Of a stretch of DNA of 64,000 nucleotides, positions 33,674 to 44,355 are shown piece by piece (position 1 is the first letter of the stretch; each line of letters begins with the position of its first letter). The notes below the pieces were generated by a model. It worked only from the letters and a program-made list of their open reading frames with translations. It ran no database searches and had not been told where the DNA came from. The translations under genes were made by a program, and so were the position numbers. Origin of the DNA: Polynucleobacter sp. HIN7 (GTDB lineage Bacteria; Pseudomonadota; Gammaproteobacteria; Burkholderiales; Burkholderiaceae); contig NZ_AP028138.1 of assembly GCF_030297595.1 (NCBI RefSeq), positions 1,364,001-1,428,000 of the forward strand, given 5' to 3'.

Positions 33674-34996
33674 ATGTCACATTCTACTGAAATTACGAAC
33701 CATTCATTTGCTTCATTGAACTTAGCTGCGCCCTTACTCAAGAACATTGAGGCGCTGGGCTATACACAAGCCACCCCCGTCCAAGCACAGGTTATTCCTG
33801 CGGCCCTCGAGGGCGGCGATTTATTGGTGAGCAGCCAAACTGGAAGCGGTAAAACTGCTGCTTTTTTATTGCCACTTCTTCATCAACTTGTTCTTGCCAA
33901 TCCCAATGGTAGCCCTGTACCTGGTCGCGCTCAGCCCAAGATCTTGGTCTTGTGTCCAACCCGCGAACTAGCGCAACAAGTTGCCACCGATGCGATTAAT
34001 CTGGCGCGCGGTATCAAGAGCCTACGGATTGCCACCATCATGGGTGGTATGCCCTACGGCAAGCAAATCCAAGCGATTAAGGGGGCAAGCTTAGTGGTAG
34101 CGACTCCAGGTCGCTTACTGGACTTATTTAACTCACGCGCCATTCGCTTAGATCAAGTTGAGTGCTTGGTGGTCGATGAGGCTGATCGCATGTTGGATCT
34201 TGGCTTTGCTGAAGATCTTGAGGCAATTGATGAGCGTTGCAAAGGTCGTTCTCAAACACTCATGTTCTCAGCAACGTTTGCCCCGCGCATCATGAGCCTA
34301 GCGTCAAACCTCACAAAAGACGCCAAACGGATCGAGCTTGCCCATGCTGGTGAAGCGCATGCCAATATCGCCCAGAAACTTCATTGGGCTGACAACATGG
34401 CGCACAAGCATCGCCTGTTGGAGCACCTGCTCTCCGACCCCGAGCTCGATCAAGCAGTTGTCTTCGCGAGCACCCAAGTAGAAAGCGAAAAGATTGCTGA
34501 CACCTTGCGTGCCAATGGCTATCAAGCGAGCGCCTTGCATGGCGCGATGCCACAGGCCGTTCGCAACCGTCGCCTCGATTCATTACGCAAAGGCCAAACC
34601 CGGATTTTGGTCGCCACTGATGTAGCTGCGCGTGGAATTGACGTGCCCCGAATCAGTCACGTGATCAATTTTGGTCTGCCCATGAAACCAGAGGACTATA
34701 CACACCGTATCGGTCGTACTGGTCGTGCTGGACGCAATGGCATTGCCATTACACTAGCTGAGCATCGTGATCGCGTGAAGATTAGAGCGATTGAGCGATT
34801 TACTCAGCAACCCATGGCTGCTGCTGAAATTGCAGGTCTTGAGCCTCAACAAAAACCAAGCTCACATAAACCTAATCATCGCCCTGGAGCTGCCAAACGC
34901 AGTAAACCCAAGTTTGGGGGTCAGGCGCGTAAAAGTTCAGGGCCGCGCTTTGGTTCACGTACTGGCTCATTTCAAAATAGCACACGTCAGCACTAA
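33674..34996 (+). CDS. DEAD-box RNA helicase, RhlE-like
   Basis: A 440-residue ATP-dependent RNA helicase. The RecA-like core has the Q motif (TQATPVQAQVIP), motif I (SQTGSGKT), Ia (PTRELAQQ), II (DEAD in VVDEADRML), III (SAT), and in domain 2 motif V (ARGIDVP) and VI (HRIGRTGRAG). A basic, disordered C-terminal tail of about 50 residues rich in Lys, Arg, Gly and Ser probably binds RNA. Such helicases act in ribosome assembly or mRNA decay and are often cold-induced. A structured leader covers its ribosome-binding site. Confidence 0.93.
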   Translation: MSHSTEITNHSFASLNLAAPLLKNIEALGYTQATPVQAQVIPAALEGGDLLVSSQTGSGKTAAFLLPLLHQLVLANPNGSPVPGRAQPKILVLCPTRELAQQVATDAINLARGIKSLRIATIMGGMPYGKQIQAIKGASLVVATPGRLLDLFNSRAIRLDQVECLVVDEADRMLDLGFAEDLEAIDERCKGRSQTLMFSATFAPRIMSLASNLTKDAKRIELAHAGEAHANIAQKLHWADNMAHKHRLLEHLLSDPELDQAVVFASTQVESEKIADTLRANGYQASALHGAMPQAVRNRRLDSLRKGQTRILVATDVAARGIDVPRISHVINFGLPMKPEDYTHRIGRTGRAGRNGIAITLAEHRDRVKIRAIERFTQQPMAAAEIAGLEPQQKPSSHKPNHRPGAAKRSKPKFGGQARKSSGPRFGSRTGSFQNSTRQH

Positions 34997-35008
34997 TTAG
35001 CGCCTTGT

Positions 35009-35599
35009 ATGTTGTGGCGGAAGTCTCGCTCCCCATCGACCTGGCATCAACTTGACCATGGAGCACCCTTGGGTGCTCCATTGGCATTACAAGAATGGTT
35101 AAGCGATACTGGATCGCTCACACGCAAACTCGAGAAAGCACTTCACTATCCCGAAGATCGCCACCTTGAATTACAAATCCTTGCCGATGGCAAACAAAAT
35201 TTAGTTGCATCCGAAAAAAAATTCTTTCGACGCCCAATCCATCGCTCGCGGGTTCGTGAGATTTTGCTGTGCGATCAGGGTGACCCAATTGTGATGGCGC
35301 GTAGCGTATTGCCCATCACAAGTTCGATTGGCAGTAACCATACGATTCTGAAATTGGGTCATAAACCCTTGGGTGCCGTTTTATTTGCCAAAGTTCTCAA
35401 AGGGCGCTTTCGCCCCATTCGGCAAATTGTTCGTTTGGACCATCATCATCCAGAGTGGAAAGCCTGCCAACGACGGTATGCGGATCTCCCCAAACGCGTT
35501 TGGGCCAGACGCACACTCTACCAACTCAACGGTCACCCTCTACTGGTTATGGAAATCTTTTTACCTGCTCTACTAACCAAGCTGCCGCAGACTGACTAA
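35009..35599 (+). CDS. ubiC: Chorismate--pyruvate lyase
   Basis: A 196-residue enzyme that converts chorismate to 4-hydroxybenzoate and pyruvate, the first committed step of ubiquinone synthesis. Family features are VREILLCDQGDPIVMARSV, the LGHKPLGAVLF strand and a C-terminal basic segment (KRVWARRTLY). Arg and Glu residues in these stretches form the active site in the family. It starts 12 bp after the helicase and its last 53 bp overlap hemD on the opposite strand. Confidence 0.87.
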   Translation: MLWRKSRSPSTWHQLDHGAPLGAPLALQEWLSDTGSLTRKLEKALHYPEDRHLELQILADGKQNLVASEKKFFRRPIHRSRVREILLCDQGDPIVMARSVLPITSSIGSNHTILKLGHKPLGAVLFAKVLKGRFRPIRQIVRLDHHHPEWKACQRRYADLPKRVWARRTLYQLNGHPLLVMEIFLPALLTKLPQTD

Positions 35600-36386
35600 T
35601 TGACTCGTCCCGCGGCTCACAAACCGAGATATTTCTAAAACCGATTTGCTGAGCTGCATATGCGATATTGGCATGACTGCACAAAGCCGAGCTATTCTCA
35701 ATCGCAAGTCTTGGAATTCGGTTGACCTCTTTACAGCGCTCACCCAAATGCCGCACCGCCTCAGACGAGGTTAAGATCCACAACGTATGCCGTGGATCAA
35801 GTTCGGTGCACGACTGCCATAATGGGCTAGCAAGATCTAATGGAGCACGCGAGTAAATTGATACGATCTCAAGCCCAGCGCCGACTGAACGCAATTGCTC
35901 GATTAGGGTCTCACGACCCCCCTCTCCCTTAATAATCAAAACGGATTCCTTAGGCCAGTCAGTGATCTTGGATTGAAGGACCCTCCATAGACCCTCAGAG
36001 TCCGATTCATCGTGGGCGGGAACCAAGATGGATGCTTTGGTTAGGCCGTGCCGGATCAGCGCCTCTTGACTGCTCTGCCCCACCACCCCAATCTTTACTC
36101 CAGGATTCACTAATTGCCCCCAAGACGAGTTCGCATCATCAACGGCTCGCATGGCGCACTCAATCGCATTGGGGCTCACAAAAATGATCAGTGTTGAGCG
36201 TTGTAAGGCTGTGCGTAATTGCGTTAGGAGCGCGAAATCATTTTTTGGAATAATCGTCAGCAAGGGAAGACTCACCATCCGCACCGATGGATAAACTGCC
36301 TGCGTAGCTGCTTGGATTAATTCAGTTAAGCGGCGTGCTTGACCGGTCGGTCGGGTTACGATGATCGCCGGTTCAAACCCCTTCAC
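35547..36386 (-). CDS. hemD: Uroporphyrinogen-III synthase
   Basis: A 279-residue enzyme that closes and inverts ring D of hydroxymethylbilane. HemD is poorly conserved, but IIVTRPTGQARRL at the N-terminus, FVSPNAIECAM and the C-terminal TSSEAVRHLGER are typical. No ATG is available; I chose GTG at 36384-36386, four bases after the hemC stop codon, giving MKGFEPAIIVTRP. A TTG further upstream would overlap hemC. Adjacency to hemC supports the call. The 3' end overlaps ubiC by 53 bp. Confidence 0.88.
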   Translation of the reverse strand: MKGFEPAIIVTRPTGQARRLTELIQAATQAVYPSVRMVSLPLLTIIPKNDFALLTQLRTALQRSTLIIFVSPNAIECAMRAVDDANSSWGQLVNPGVKIGVVGQSSQEALIRHGLTKASILVPAHDESDSEGLWRVLQSKITDWPKESVLIIKGEGGRETLIEQLRSVGAGLEIVSIYSRAPLDLASPLWQSCTELDPRHTLWILTSSEAVRHLGERCKEVNRIPRLAIENSSALCSHANIAYAAQQIGFRNISVCEPRDESISQSAAAWLVEQVKRFP

Positions 36387-36390
36387 AGAT

Positions 36391-37320
36391 TTAGTGCGGC
36401 AATAAGGCTGCCGCCCCCTTCGCAATCAGATCATCAGCAATCGCCAGGCCAAATGCTTCCGCTTCTTGATAATTGCTGATCGCACGCGAACCAGAAGCCA
36501 AACAAATTTGCCGACCATCAGTACTGGCCACATAGGAGCGCATCGAGAGCTCTTGCGGGTTTTGCCATTGTGCGTGAGCCGCCAGAGGCACCTCGCACGA
36601 GCCACCCAATTTACGTGATACCGCCCGCTCGGCGGTCACTGCGAGAGCGGTTGGTAAATCATTTAAAGGCGCTAGCCAGGCTTTCACATCAGGGCGTGCA
36701 CTTAAGGTTTCAATGCCTAATGCCCCTTGGCCAGCAGCTGGGGTATGGGGATCATAAGGCAACAGTGCTTTAATGCGAGCACCCATCCCTAGGCGCTTTA
36801 AGCCAGCGGCAGCCAGAATAATGGCCTGGTATTCACCGCGGTCCAGCTTGGCCATCCGCGTATCTAAATTACCGCGCAATGGCTCAACCCGTAAATGAGG
36901 ATACTGACTCCGAATAATCGCTTCACGCCGCAAGCTTGAGGTACCGACCACTGCTCCTGCGGGTAACTCAGCCAAGCTGGCATAGTCATTGGATACCAAG
37001 GCATCGCGCGCGTCCTCGCGCACCATGATGCATGAAAGATCAAAGCCCTCTGGCATCACCATCGGCACATCTTTTAATGAGTGCACGGCAAGATCAGCGC
37101 GACCATCTTCCAGAGCGGTTTCCAGCTCTTTTACAAAGAGTCCTTTGCCCCCCACTTTGGAGAGGGCGCGGTCTAAGATTTGATCGCCTTTGGTGGTCAT
37201 TCCTAGGATGATGACCTCGCAGCCGGGGTACAACTTTTTAAGGCATGCTTGAACATGTTCGGCTTGCCACATGGCAAGCCTGCTCTCACGAGAGGCAATA
37301 ACTAAACGCGTTGGGCTCAT
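36391..37320 (-). CDS. hemC: Hydroxymethylbilane synthase (porphobilinogen deaminase)
   Basis: A 309-residue heme-pathway enzyme that links four porphobilinogen units. It has the N-terminal [13 protein letters not shown], catalytic-site KDVPM with its aspartate upstream, the GTSSLRRE arginine block, and Cys242 in [10 protein letters not shown], which carries the dipyrromethane cofactor. It is divergent from argH and co-oriented with hemD, which follows directly. Confidence 0.97.
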   Translation of the reverse strand: MSPTRLVIASRESRLAMWQAEHVQACLKKLYPGCEVIILGMTTKGDQILDRALSKVGGKGLFVKELETALEDGRADLAVHSLKDVPMVMPEGFDLSCIMVREDARDALVSNDYASLAELPAGAVVGTSSLRREAIIRSQYPHLRVEPLRGNLDTRMAKLDRGEYQAIILAAAGLKRLGMGARIKALLPYDPHTPAAGQGALGIETLSARPDVKAWLAPLNDLPTALAVTAERAVSRKLGGSCEVPLAAHAQWQNPQELSMRSYVASTDGRQICLASGSRAISNYQEAEAFGLAIADDLIAKGAAALLPH

Positions 37321-37361
37321 AGGGCAACTTCAGAATTAAAATAAACTGTTACGACACACAA

Positions 37362-37367
37362 TATACT
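37362..37367 (+). promoter_or_regulatory. Candidate -10 element of a leaderless argH transcript
   Basis: TATACT matches five of six -10 positions and lies six bases before the argH ATG at 37374. There is no Shine-Dalgarno between them. If used, transcription would begin at or next to the A of the ATG. The -35 region is not recognisable, so this is tentative. Confidence 0.3.
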
Positions 37368-37373
37368 GTGTTT

Positions 37374-38801
37374 ATGAGCTCATCCAAAAATTCTTTAGCC
37401 AATAAATCCAAAGCGTGGTCTGGCCGCTTTGCTGAACCCGTCGATTCCCTAGTTCAGCACTACACTTCCTCACTGGCCTTCGACCAGCGGCTAGCCCTTG
37501 TGGATATTGCCGGATCTCTGGCCCACGCCGAGATGCTGGCTGCCCAGAAAATCATTTCGAAGGCTGATTTCATGGCCATTCAAAAGGGCATGGCCCAGAT
37601 CGAAAAAGAAATTGTGTCTGGACGCTTTGATTGGCAATTAGCCCTTGAAGATGTTCACCTCAATATTGAAGCTAGGCTTACCAAATTGATCGGGGATGCG
37701 GGCAAACGTCTGCATACTGGCCGCTCACGCAATGATCAAGTCGCCACCGATATTCGTTTATGGCTAAGAAGTGAAATTGATTTAATTTTGGGTGACCTCA
37801 CACGTTTACGCGAGGCATTTCTCAACTTGGCGGAGCAACACGCCAATACCATCATGCCGGGTCATACCCATCTGCAAGTAGCTCAACCCGTGACATTTGG
37901 ACATCATCTGCTCGCTTACTACGAGATGTTTACCCGTGACGCAGAGCGCTTGGCCGATTGCCGTGCGCGAGTGAACCAATTGCCTTTGGGTGCCGCCGCT
38001 CTGGCTGGTACCAGCTATCCGATTGATCGGGCCCGTGTTGCCAAAACCCTGGGTTTTGATGGAGTCTGCCAAAACTCGCTCGATGCAGTGTCTGATCGTG
38101 ATTTCGCAATTGAGTTTTGTGCAAACGCTGCAATCCTCATGATGCATGTCTCCAGATTATCTGAAGAGTTGATTTTGTGGCTCAGCCCACGCTTTGGTTT
38201 TATTGATTTGCCAGACCGGTTTTGTACCGGCAGCTCAATCATGCCGCAGAAGAAAAATCCCGACGTCCCTGAGTTAGCCCGTGGCAAGACCGGGCGGGTG
38301 AATGGTGATTTGATTGCTCTTCTCACCCTCATGAAAGGACAACCACTTGCCTATAACAAAGATAATCAAGAAGATAAAGAGCCTCTCTTTGACGCCGTCG
38401 ATACAGTTAGCCAAACGATCCAAATTTTTGCAGATATGGTCCCTCACATCAAGGTTAATCAAGCCGCAATGGAATACGCAGCAGAAGAGGGTTTTGCAAC
38501 CGCTACGGATCTGGCCGATTACTTGGTTAAGCAAGGATTGCCATTTCGGGATGCGCATGAGGCGGTTGCTCATGCAGTCAAACGCTGCGTTGAGAAAGAT
38601 TGTGCTTTAAGCGATCTCACTCTGGCGGAGCTCATTAAGGCTTGCGGATTAACCACCAAATCTAAGTTAATTACTCAGGATGTGTTTGCGGTATTAACCC
38701 CTAAGGGTTCAGTGGGTGCCCGCAATCATGTGGGAGGTACTGCCCCCAAACAGGTCATTGCAGCTATTAAACGTGCCCGCACCGCCCTGAAAAAGAAGTA
38801 A
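37374..38801 (+). CDS. argH: Argininosuccinate lyase
   Basis: A 475-residue enzyme that splits argininosuccinate into arginine and fumarate, the last step of arginine synthesis. The fumarase/aspartase superfamily signature [15 protein letters not shown] holds the catalytic serine, and [13 protein letters not shown] and [12 protein letters not shown] are further conserved blocks. I use the ATG at 37374; a GTG two codons upstream is in frame. No ribosome-binding site is visible. It ends 9 bp from the convergent decarboxylase gene. Confidence 0.97.
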   Translation: MSSSKNSLANKSKAWSGRFAEPVDSLVQHYTSSLAFDQRLALVDIAGSLAHAEMLAAQKIISKADFMAIQKGMAQIEKEIVSGRFDWQLALEDVHLNIEARLTKLIGDAGKRLHTGRSRNDQVATDIRLWLRSEIDLILGDLTRLREAFLNLAEQHANTIMPGHTHLQVAQPVTFGHHLLAYYEMFTRDAERLADCRARVNQLPLGAAALAGTSYPIDRARVAKTLGFDGVCQNSLDAVSDRDFAIEFCANAAILMMHVSRLSEELILWLSPRFGFIDLPDRFCTGSSIMPQKKNPDVPELARGKTGRVNGDLIALLTLMKGQPLAYNKDNQEDKEPLFDAVDTVSQTIQIFADMVPHIKVNQAAMEYAAEEGFATATDLADYLVKQGLPFRDAHEAVAHAVKRCVEKDCALSDLTLAELIKACGLTTKSKLITQDVFAVLTPKGSVGARNHVGGTAPKQVIAAIKRARTALKKK

Positions 38802-38810
38802 TTAAACTCG

Positions 38811-41063
38811 TTAAGCACGCACGCAGTCGACGTAGTAACCGTTATTGCCATCGGCATTTTTAACTAGGCCATGGATATCGGTTTCAAAGCCCGGGAACCG
38901 TTGGTTAAAGTCACGTGCAAAGCGTAAGTAATCCACAATCGCTTTATTAAAGCGCTCACCCGGAATTAGCAGTGGAATGCCCGGGGGATATGGTGTTACC
39001 AGCATGGCGGTAATGCGACCCTCAAGCTCATCAATCGGTACTCGGTCAATGTCTTTATGGGCCATCTTGCTCCAGGCGTCGCCTGGAATCATCGCTGGCT
39101 CCATATTCGAGAGGTACATTTCAGTGGTCATGCGGGCTACATCGCGGCTCTTATAAAAAGAATGAATTTGCGCAGAAATCTCTTGTAGTCCCACGCGTTC
39201 GTAACGGGGGTGCTTAGCAACAAACTCAGGCAGCACCTTCCACAGGGGTTGGTTCTTATCAAAGTGATCCTTGAACTGTTGCAACTCGGTCACCAGAGTA
39301 TTCCAACGCCCTTTGGTAATACCAATCGTGAACATGATGAAGAATGAATAGAGCCCGGTCTTCTCAACAATCACGCCGTGCTCGGCCAGGTACTTGGTCA
39401 CGATACTTGCCGGAATACCAATCTCACCAAAATTACCTTCAATATCCAAGCCCGGAGTAACCACCGTTGCCTTGATCGGATCAAGCATGTTGAAGTTCTT
39501 GGCCAAAGGACCAAAGTCATGCCAATAGGCGTTGGGCTCCAAAATCCAATCGTCACGCGTTCCAATGCCCTCTTCAGCCAAATGATCTGGGCCCCAAACC
39601 TTAAACCACCAGTCAGAGCCAAACTCCTCATCGACCTTACGCATCGCACGCCTAAAATCTAAGGCTTCCGCAATCGACTCTTCAACCAAGGTGGTGCCAC
39701 CGGGTGACTCCATCATGGCTGCCGATACATCGCATGAAGCAATAATCGCGTACTGAGGACTGGTCGAGGTATGCATCAAGTAGGCCTCGTTAAAGCAATC
39801 TCGATCAAGCTTGCGCTCCTGGGCATCCTGCACCAAGACTTGGGAGGCTTGCGATAAGCCAGCGAGTAATTTATGGGTTGATTGGGTTGAGAACAACAAA
39901 CTCTTTTGTGGAGGTTTACGATTCTGACCAATCGCATGCATGTCCTGATAAAAAGGATGAAAAGCTGCATGCGGTAACCATGCTTCATCGAAATGTAAGC
40001 TATCGACCTTACCATCGAGCATGGACTTGATCATCTCAACGTTATAGACAATCCCGTCATAGGTGCTCTGGGTTATGGTTAAGACCCTTGGAACAACATT
40101 TTTATCTTTGATAAAGGGGTTAGCCGCAATCTTTTTCTGAATATTGGCCCACTCAAACTCTTCTTTTGGAATAGGCCCAATAATGCCAAGATGATTACGG
40201 GTGGGCATCAAAAATACTGGGATCGCACCCATCATCATGATCGAATGAATCACCGATTTATGGCAATTGCGATCGACTAGAACCACATCGCCCGGAGCCA
40301 CTGTCGAGTGCCAAACAATTTTGTTCGAAGTCGATGTGCCATTAGTGACAAAAAACAAATGGTCTGCATTGAAGATACGTGCGGCATTGCGCTCGCTGGC
40401 CACCACGGGTCCGGTGTGATCTAAGAGCTGACCTAACTCTTCCACCGCATTACAGACATCGGCACGCAACATGTTCTCACCAAAAAATTGATGGAACATA
40501 CGACCAACAGGGCTCTTCAAAAAGGCAACGCCTCCTGAGTGCCCCGGGCAATGCCAGGAATACGAACCCTCGGAGGCATAGTGAGTGAGCGCCCGAAAGA
40601 AAGGGGGCGCTAAGGAATCAAGATAGACCTTAGCCTCACGAATGATATGGCGCGCCACGAACTCAGGCGTATCTTCATTCATATGAATGAAGCCATGCAA
40701 CTCACGCAGAATATCGTTGGGAATATGGCGCGAGGTACGGGTCTCGCCATACAAAAAGATCGGAATATCTTCATTGCGCTTACGCACTTCAACGACAAAC
40801 GAGCGCAGGTTGGCAATTGCTGGTAAATCGCTATCTTCAGGATCCACCACCGCATCAAACTCTTCATCGTCAATCGACAAAATAAAGCATGATGCTCGCG
40901 AGGCTTGCTGCGCGAATGAGGTGAGATCACCGTAACTGGTCAAACCAATTACCTCAATTCCTTCCTTCTCAATCGCAACTGCAAGGTCACGAATACCAGA
41001 ACCCGAAATGTTCTCGGAGCGAAAGTCTTCATCAATGATGATGATCGGGAAACGAAATTTCAT
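38811..41063 (-). CDS. PLP-dependent Arg/Lys/Orn decarboxylase
   Basis: A 750-residue fold type I decarboxylase. The N-terminal response-regulator-like wing domain (about 1-145) precedes the PLP domain with HCPGHSGG at 171, FDEAW at 358-362 and the Schiff-base lysine Lys398 in STQSTHKLLAG. The C-terminal domain ends near 750, as in the E. coli inducible and biosynthetic enzymes of this group. Sequence alone does not separate arginine, lysine and ornithine activity; a polyamine role is likely. It follows dcd by 6 bp. Confidence 0.9.
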   Translation of the reverse strand: MKFRFPIIIIDEDFRSENISGSGIRDLAVAIEKEGIEVIGLTSYGDLTSFAQQASRASCFILSIDDEEFDAVVDPEDSDLPAIANLRSFVVEVRKRNEDIPIFLYGETRTSRHIPNDILRELHGFIHMNEDTPEFVARHIIREAKVYLDSLAPPFFRALTHYASEGSYSWHCPGHSGGVAFLKSPVGRMFHQFFGENMLRADVCNAVEELGQLLDHTGPVVASERNAARIFNADHLFFVTNGTSTSNKIVWHSTVAPGDVVLVDRNCHKSVIHSIMMMGAIPVFLMPTRNHLGIIGPIPKEEFEWANIQKKIAANPFIKDKNVVPRVLTITQSTYDGIVYNVEMIKSMLDGKVDSLHFDEAWLPHAAFHPFYQDMHAIGQNRKPPQKSLLFSTQSTHKLLAGLSQASQVLVQDAQERKLDRDCFNEAYLMHTSTSPQYAIIASCDVSAAMMESPGGTTLVEESIAEALDFRRAMRKVDEEFGSDWWFKVWGPDHLAEEGIGTRDDWILEPNAYWHDFGPLAKNFNMLDPIKATVVTPGLDIEGNFGEIGIPASIVTKYLAEHGVIVEKTGLYSFFIMFTIGITKGRWNTLVTELQQFKDHFDKNQPLWKVLPEFVAKHPRYERVGLQEISAQIHSFYKSRDVARMTTEMYLSNMEPAMIPGDAWSKMAHKDIDRVPIDELEGRITAMLVTPYPPGIPLLIPGERFNKAIVDYLRFARDFNQRFPGFETDIHGLVKNADGNNGYYVDCVRA

Positions 41064-41069
41064 GATGGC

Positions 41070-41636
41070 TTAGGTTTTGGGTAACGTAACGCCGTGTTGG
41101 CCTTGGTACTTACCGCCACGATCTTTGTAAGAGGTACCGCATACTTCATCGCTCTCAAAGAAAAGGACTTGAGCGCAACCCTCGCCCGCATAAATTTTGG
41201 CTGGCAATGGAGTGGTATTCGAAAACTCCAGAGTGACATAACCTTCCCACTCGGGCTCAAACGGTGTGACATTGACGATGATTCCGCAACGCGCATAGGT
41301 ACTCTTGCCTACGCAAATGGTTAACACATTGCGAGGGATCTTGAAATACTCCACCGTTCTTGCCAAGGCAAAGGAATTGGGGGGGATGATGCAGACATCA
41401 CCCTTGAAATCCACAAATGACTTTTCATCAAATTGCTTCGGATCCACAATCGTGCTGTTGATATTGGTAAAGATCTTGAACTCATTCGCGCACCGAATGT
41501 CATAGCCATAACTTGATGTGCCATAACTCACAATTTTTTGCCCTGCGGCGTTCGTCCGAATTTGGCCGGGCTCAAAGGGGCTAATCATGCCCCCCTCGGC
41601 CATCCGGCGAATCCAATGGTCAGATTTAATAGTCAT
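41070..41636 (-). CDS. dcd: dCTP deaminase
   Basis: A 188-residue trimeric enzyme that deaminates dCTP to dUTP for thymidylate synthesis. The start [13 protein letters not shown] at 41634-41636 is the family's usual N-terminus; an in-frame start 36 bp upstream is less likely. Family features are [13 protein letters not shown], the catalytic-site [10 protein letters not shown] and the C-terminal [13 protein letters not shown] lid. It is co-oriented with the decarboxylase that follows. Confidence 0.96.
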   Translation of the reverse strand: MTIKSDHWIRRMAEGGMISPFEPGQIRTNAAGQKIVSYGTSSYGYDIRCANEFKIFTNINSTIVDPKQFDEKSFVDFKGDVCIIPPNSFALARTVEYFKIPRNVLTICVGKSTYARCGIIVNVTPFEPEWEGYVTLEFSNTTPLPAKIYAGEGCAQVLFFESDEVCGTSYKDRGGKYQGQHGVTLPKT

Positions 41637-41684
41637 GGCGGGATTGTAAGACTTTCGTGCCCAAGTGGACACAAACCCTCGCTT

Positions 41685-42533
41685 TCAGGTCGAGGGTGTC
41701 TGAAAAACCACACGCTCTGGGGCGTTGTAGATCTCAAAGTGCTTACCGGAGCAGCGCGAGAGCAAGGTTAAATGGGTCTTTTTGGCCAGCTCCAAGCCCA
41801 TCTGCGTAACCCCGGAACGGGTCAGCAAAAAGGGAATACCCATCTGAGCCCCCTTGATCACCATCTCCGAAGTTAGGCGCCCGGTCGTAAAAAAGATGAG
41901 GTCCTCACCATGGCGCTTAGCCAACCAAAGTAAGCCCGAAATGGAGTCAACTGCATTGTGCCGGCCCACATCCTCAATCAGATGCAAGAGTCTGACCCGA
42001 TCGTCCCCAGCACGCTCAAATACCGCACAGGCATGCACAGAGCCCGCTTTCTTGTAGATGGTTTCATGAGCCCGGATTTGCTCTAAGAGATCCACAATCG
42101 CCGCCTGATGAAGCTTAGGGCCGTCTGGTAGCCGAATCTGGGCCATATCCTCCATCAGCCCACCAAACATGGTGCCTTGGCCACAGCCCGTGGTCACGAC
42201 ACGCTTACTGGTGATTGCATCAATATCGACTGTGGCTCTGCGGGTCTTCACCGCCGCTGAGTCGGTTTCCCAATCAACCTGAATGCTCTCAATATCCTCA
42301 GCCGACTCCACCAATCGTTGGTTGCGTAAATATCCTAGGACCAAGGCCTCGGGCGCCGCACCCAAGGTCATGAGGGTTACCACCTCGCGCTTATCCAAGT
42401 AGATGGTCAAGGAGCGCTCGCCTGGAATAAAGGTTGTTTTCTGACGTCCTAACTCATCAATAATCGCCACCTCATGAACCACGGGTACAGAAGCGTTGGT
42501 CATTGCAATAGTGGATTGCGAAGTCTTACTCAT
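41685..42533 (-). CDS. fdhD: Formate dehydrogenase accessory sulfurtransferase FdhD
   Basis: A 282-residue protein that passes sulfur from IscS to the molybdenum cofactor of formate dehydrogenase. Family landmarks include LGAAPEALVLGYLRNQRLV, VTTGCGQGTMFGG and HACAVFE, and the mocofactor-binding region IEDVGRHNAVD. In E. coli the sulfur-carrying loop is CxxC; here the second cysteine position reads Gly (CGQG), leaving one cysteine. The formate dehydrogenase itself is outside the window. Confidence 0.92.
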   Translation of the reverse strand: MSKTSQSTIAMTNASVPVVHEVAIIDELGRQKTTFIPGERSLTIYLDKREVVTLMTLGAAPEALVLGYLRNQRLVESAEDIESIQVDWETDSAAVKTRRATVDIDAITSKRVVTTGCGQGTMFGGLMEDMAQIRLPDGPKLHQAAIVDLLEQIRAHETIYKKAGSVHACAVFERAGDDRVRLLHLIEDVGRHNAVDSISGLLWLAKRHGEDLIFFTTGRLTSEMVIKGAQMGIPFLLTRSGVTQMGLELAKKTHLTLLSRCSGKHFEIYNAPERVVFQTPST

Positions 42534-42620
42534 CGGCGGTCTGATCTTTGTCCATCATCGATACCCCACGGTATCTCACCATACACTTTAACCGCAGTCT
42601 AAAATCAATGTTTAATAAGA

Positions 42621-44288
42621 ATGATTGATATGCGTCAACTGCTCGTCACCTCCGCCCTACCCTACGCTAATGGCCAAATCCATATTGGACATCTCGTGGA
42701 ATACGTACAGACGGATATTTGGGTTCGGTTTCAAAGAATGCGTGGCCATGAGGTGCATTACGTCGGTGCCGACGATACCCACGGCACCCCGATCATGCTG
42801 CGGGCTGAAAAAGAGGGGATTACGCCCAAAGAGCTAATCGACAAGGTGTGGCATGAACACAAGCGGGATTTTGATCACTTTTTGATCTCGTTTGATCATT
42901 ACTACACCACCGATAGTCCCGAGAATGAGCAGTTATCGCGGGAAATTTATCTGAAGTTGCGAGAGGCAGGATTGATTGAAAAGCGGGCCATTGAGCAAGC
43001 TTATGATCCCGTCAAAGAGATGTTTTTGCCTGATCGCTTCATTAAGGGTAATTGCCCTAAATGCGGTGCGGCCGACCAATATGGCGACTCATGCGAGAAA
43101 TGCGGCGCAACCTACGCGCCCACCGATCTCCAGAATCCATACTCCGTGGTAAGTGGTGCTACGCCAATTCGTAAGGTCTCGGATCATTATTTTTTCAAAC
43201 TATCCGATCCGCGTTGTGAAGCATTTTTACGCGAATGGACCCAAGTAAAAACCCCGCTACAGATTGAAGCCAAGAACAAGATGAAAGAGTGGGTGGGCAC
43301 CGAGGGGGATAGCAAACTATGTGACTGGGATATTTCGCGTGATGCGCCCTACTTTGGCTTTGAAATCCCCGACGCGCCCGGTAAATATTTTTATGTATGG
43401 CTTGATGCTCCCATTGGCTATTACGCGAGCTTCCTAAAGTATTGCAAGGAACGAGGCCTTGATTTTGCAAACTGGGTTAAGCCCGATAGCACTACCGAGC
43501 AATACCATTTCATTGGTAAAGACATTTTGTATTTTCATACGCTCTTTTGGCCTGCGACCTTGCACTTTTCAGGCTATCGCACACCCACCAATGTTTTTGC
43601 TCACGGATTTTTAACCGTGGATGGCGAGAAGATGAGTAAATCACGTGGCACGCTTATTTCTGCCAACAGTGTGATTGAAGCTGGTCTTAATCCTGAATGG
43701 TTTCGCTATTACTTTGCAACAAAGTTGAATGCAACCATGGAGGATCTGGATCTAAACCTCCAAGATTTTGTGGCACGCGTTAACAGCGATCTTTTGGGGA
43801 AGTACATCAACATCGCTAGTCGTACCGCTGGATTTTTAGTAAAACGCTTTGAGGGTCGAGTTACGGATGCAGCGATGACGCATCCATTACTAGAATCGAT
43901 TGCCAATGCAAGTGACTCAATCGCAGATCTTTATGAATCTCGCGAATTTGCAAAAGCAGTACGTCAAATCATGGAGCTCGCGGATCTGGTCAATGCCTAC
44001 GTCGATGAGAACAAGCCTTGGGAGCTTGCCAAGGATCCCCAAGGGTCAAGCAAACTACATGAAGTGTGTAGCGTCATCCTAGAATCTTTCCGTCGCTTGA
44101 GCTTGTATTTAAAGCCTGTCTTGCCAAATCTTGTTACTCAAGTTGAAGAATTTTTATCGATTGAGCCCATGCAATGGCACGACATCCGCAAATCATTAAA
44201 GAGCGACATGGCCATTAAACCTTATCGTCATTTAATGACCCGGGTTGAGCCAACCCAGGTCGAGACTCTCCTCCAATTAAATCGCTAA
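42621..44288 (+). CDS. metG: Methionyl-tRNA synthetase (short form)
   Basis: A 555-residue class I synthetase. The HIGH motif is at 21-24, the zinc knuckle [17 protein letters not shown] follows around residue 140, and KMSKS starts at Lys337. The anticodon-binding helical domain has [10 protein letters not shown] and NKPWELAKD. The protein ends soon after that domain, so the C-terminal tRNA-binding/dimerisation module (about 120 residues) found in E. coli MetG is absent. An ATG three codons downstream (42630) is an equally possible start. Confidence 0.96.
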   Translation: MIDMRQLLVTSALPYANGQIHIGHLVEYVQTDIWVRFQRMRGHEVHYVGADDTHGTPIMLRAEKEGITPKELIDKVWHEHKRDFDHFLISFDHYYTTDSPENEQLSREIYLKLREAGLIEKRAIEQAYDPVKEMFLPDRFIKGNCPKCGAADQYGDSCEKCGATYAPTDLQNPYSVVSGATPIRKVSDHYFFKLSDPRCEAFLREWTQVKTPLQIEAKNKMKEWVGTEGDSKLCDWDISRDAPYFGFEIPDAPGKYFYVWLDAPIGYYASFLKYCKERGLDFANWVKPDSTTEQYHFIGKDILYFHTLFWPATLHFSGYRTPTNVFAHGFLTVDGEKMSKSRGTLISANSVIEAGLNPEWFRYYFATKLNATMEDLDLNLQDFVARVNSDLLGKYINIASRTAGFLVKRFEGRVTDAAMTHPLLESIANASDSIADLYESREFAKAVRQIMELADLVNAYVDENKPWELAKDPQGSSKLHEVCSVILESFRRLSLYLKPVLPNLVTQVEEFLSIEPMQWHDIRKSLKSDMAIKPYRHLMTRVEPTQVETLLQLNR

Positions 44289-44355
44289 GACTCCCCAAAA
44301 ATCGTTAATAATGAAGGGTGTTGGAATTTGTTTTATTAGCTAAGTTATTGATTTT

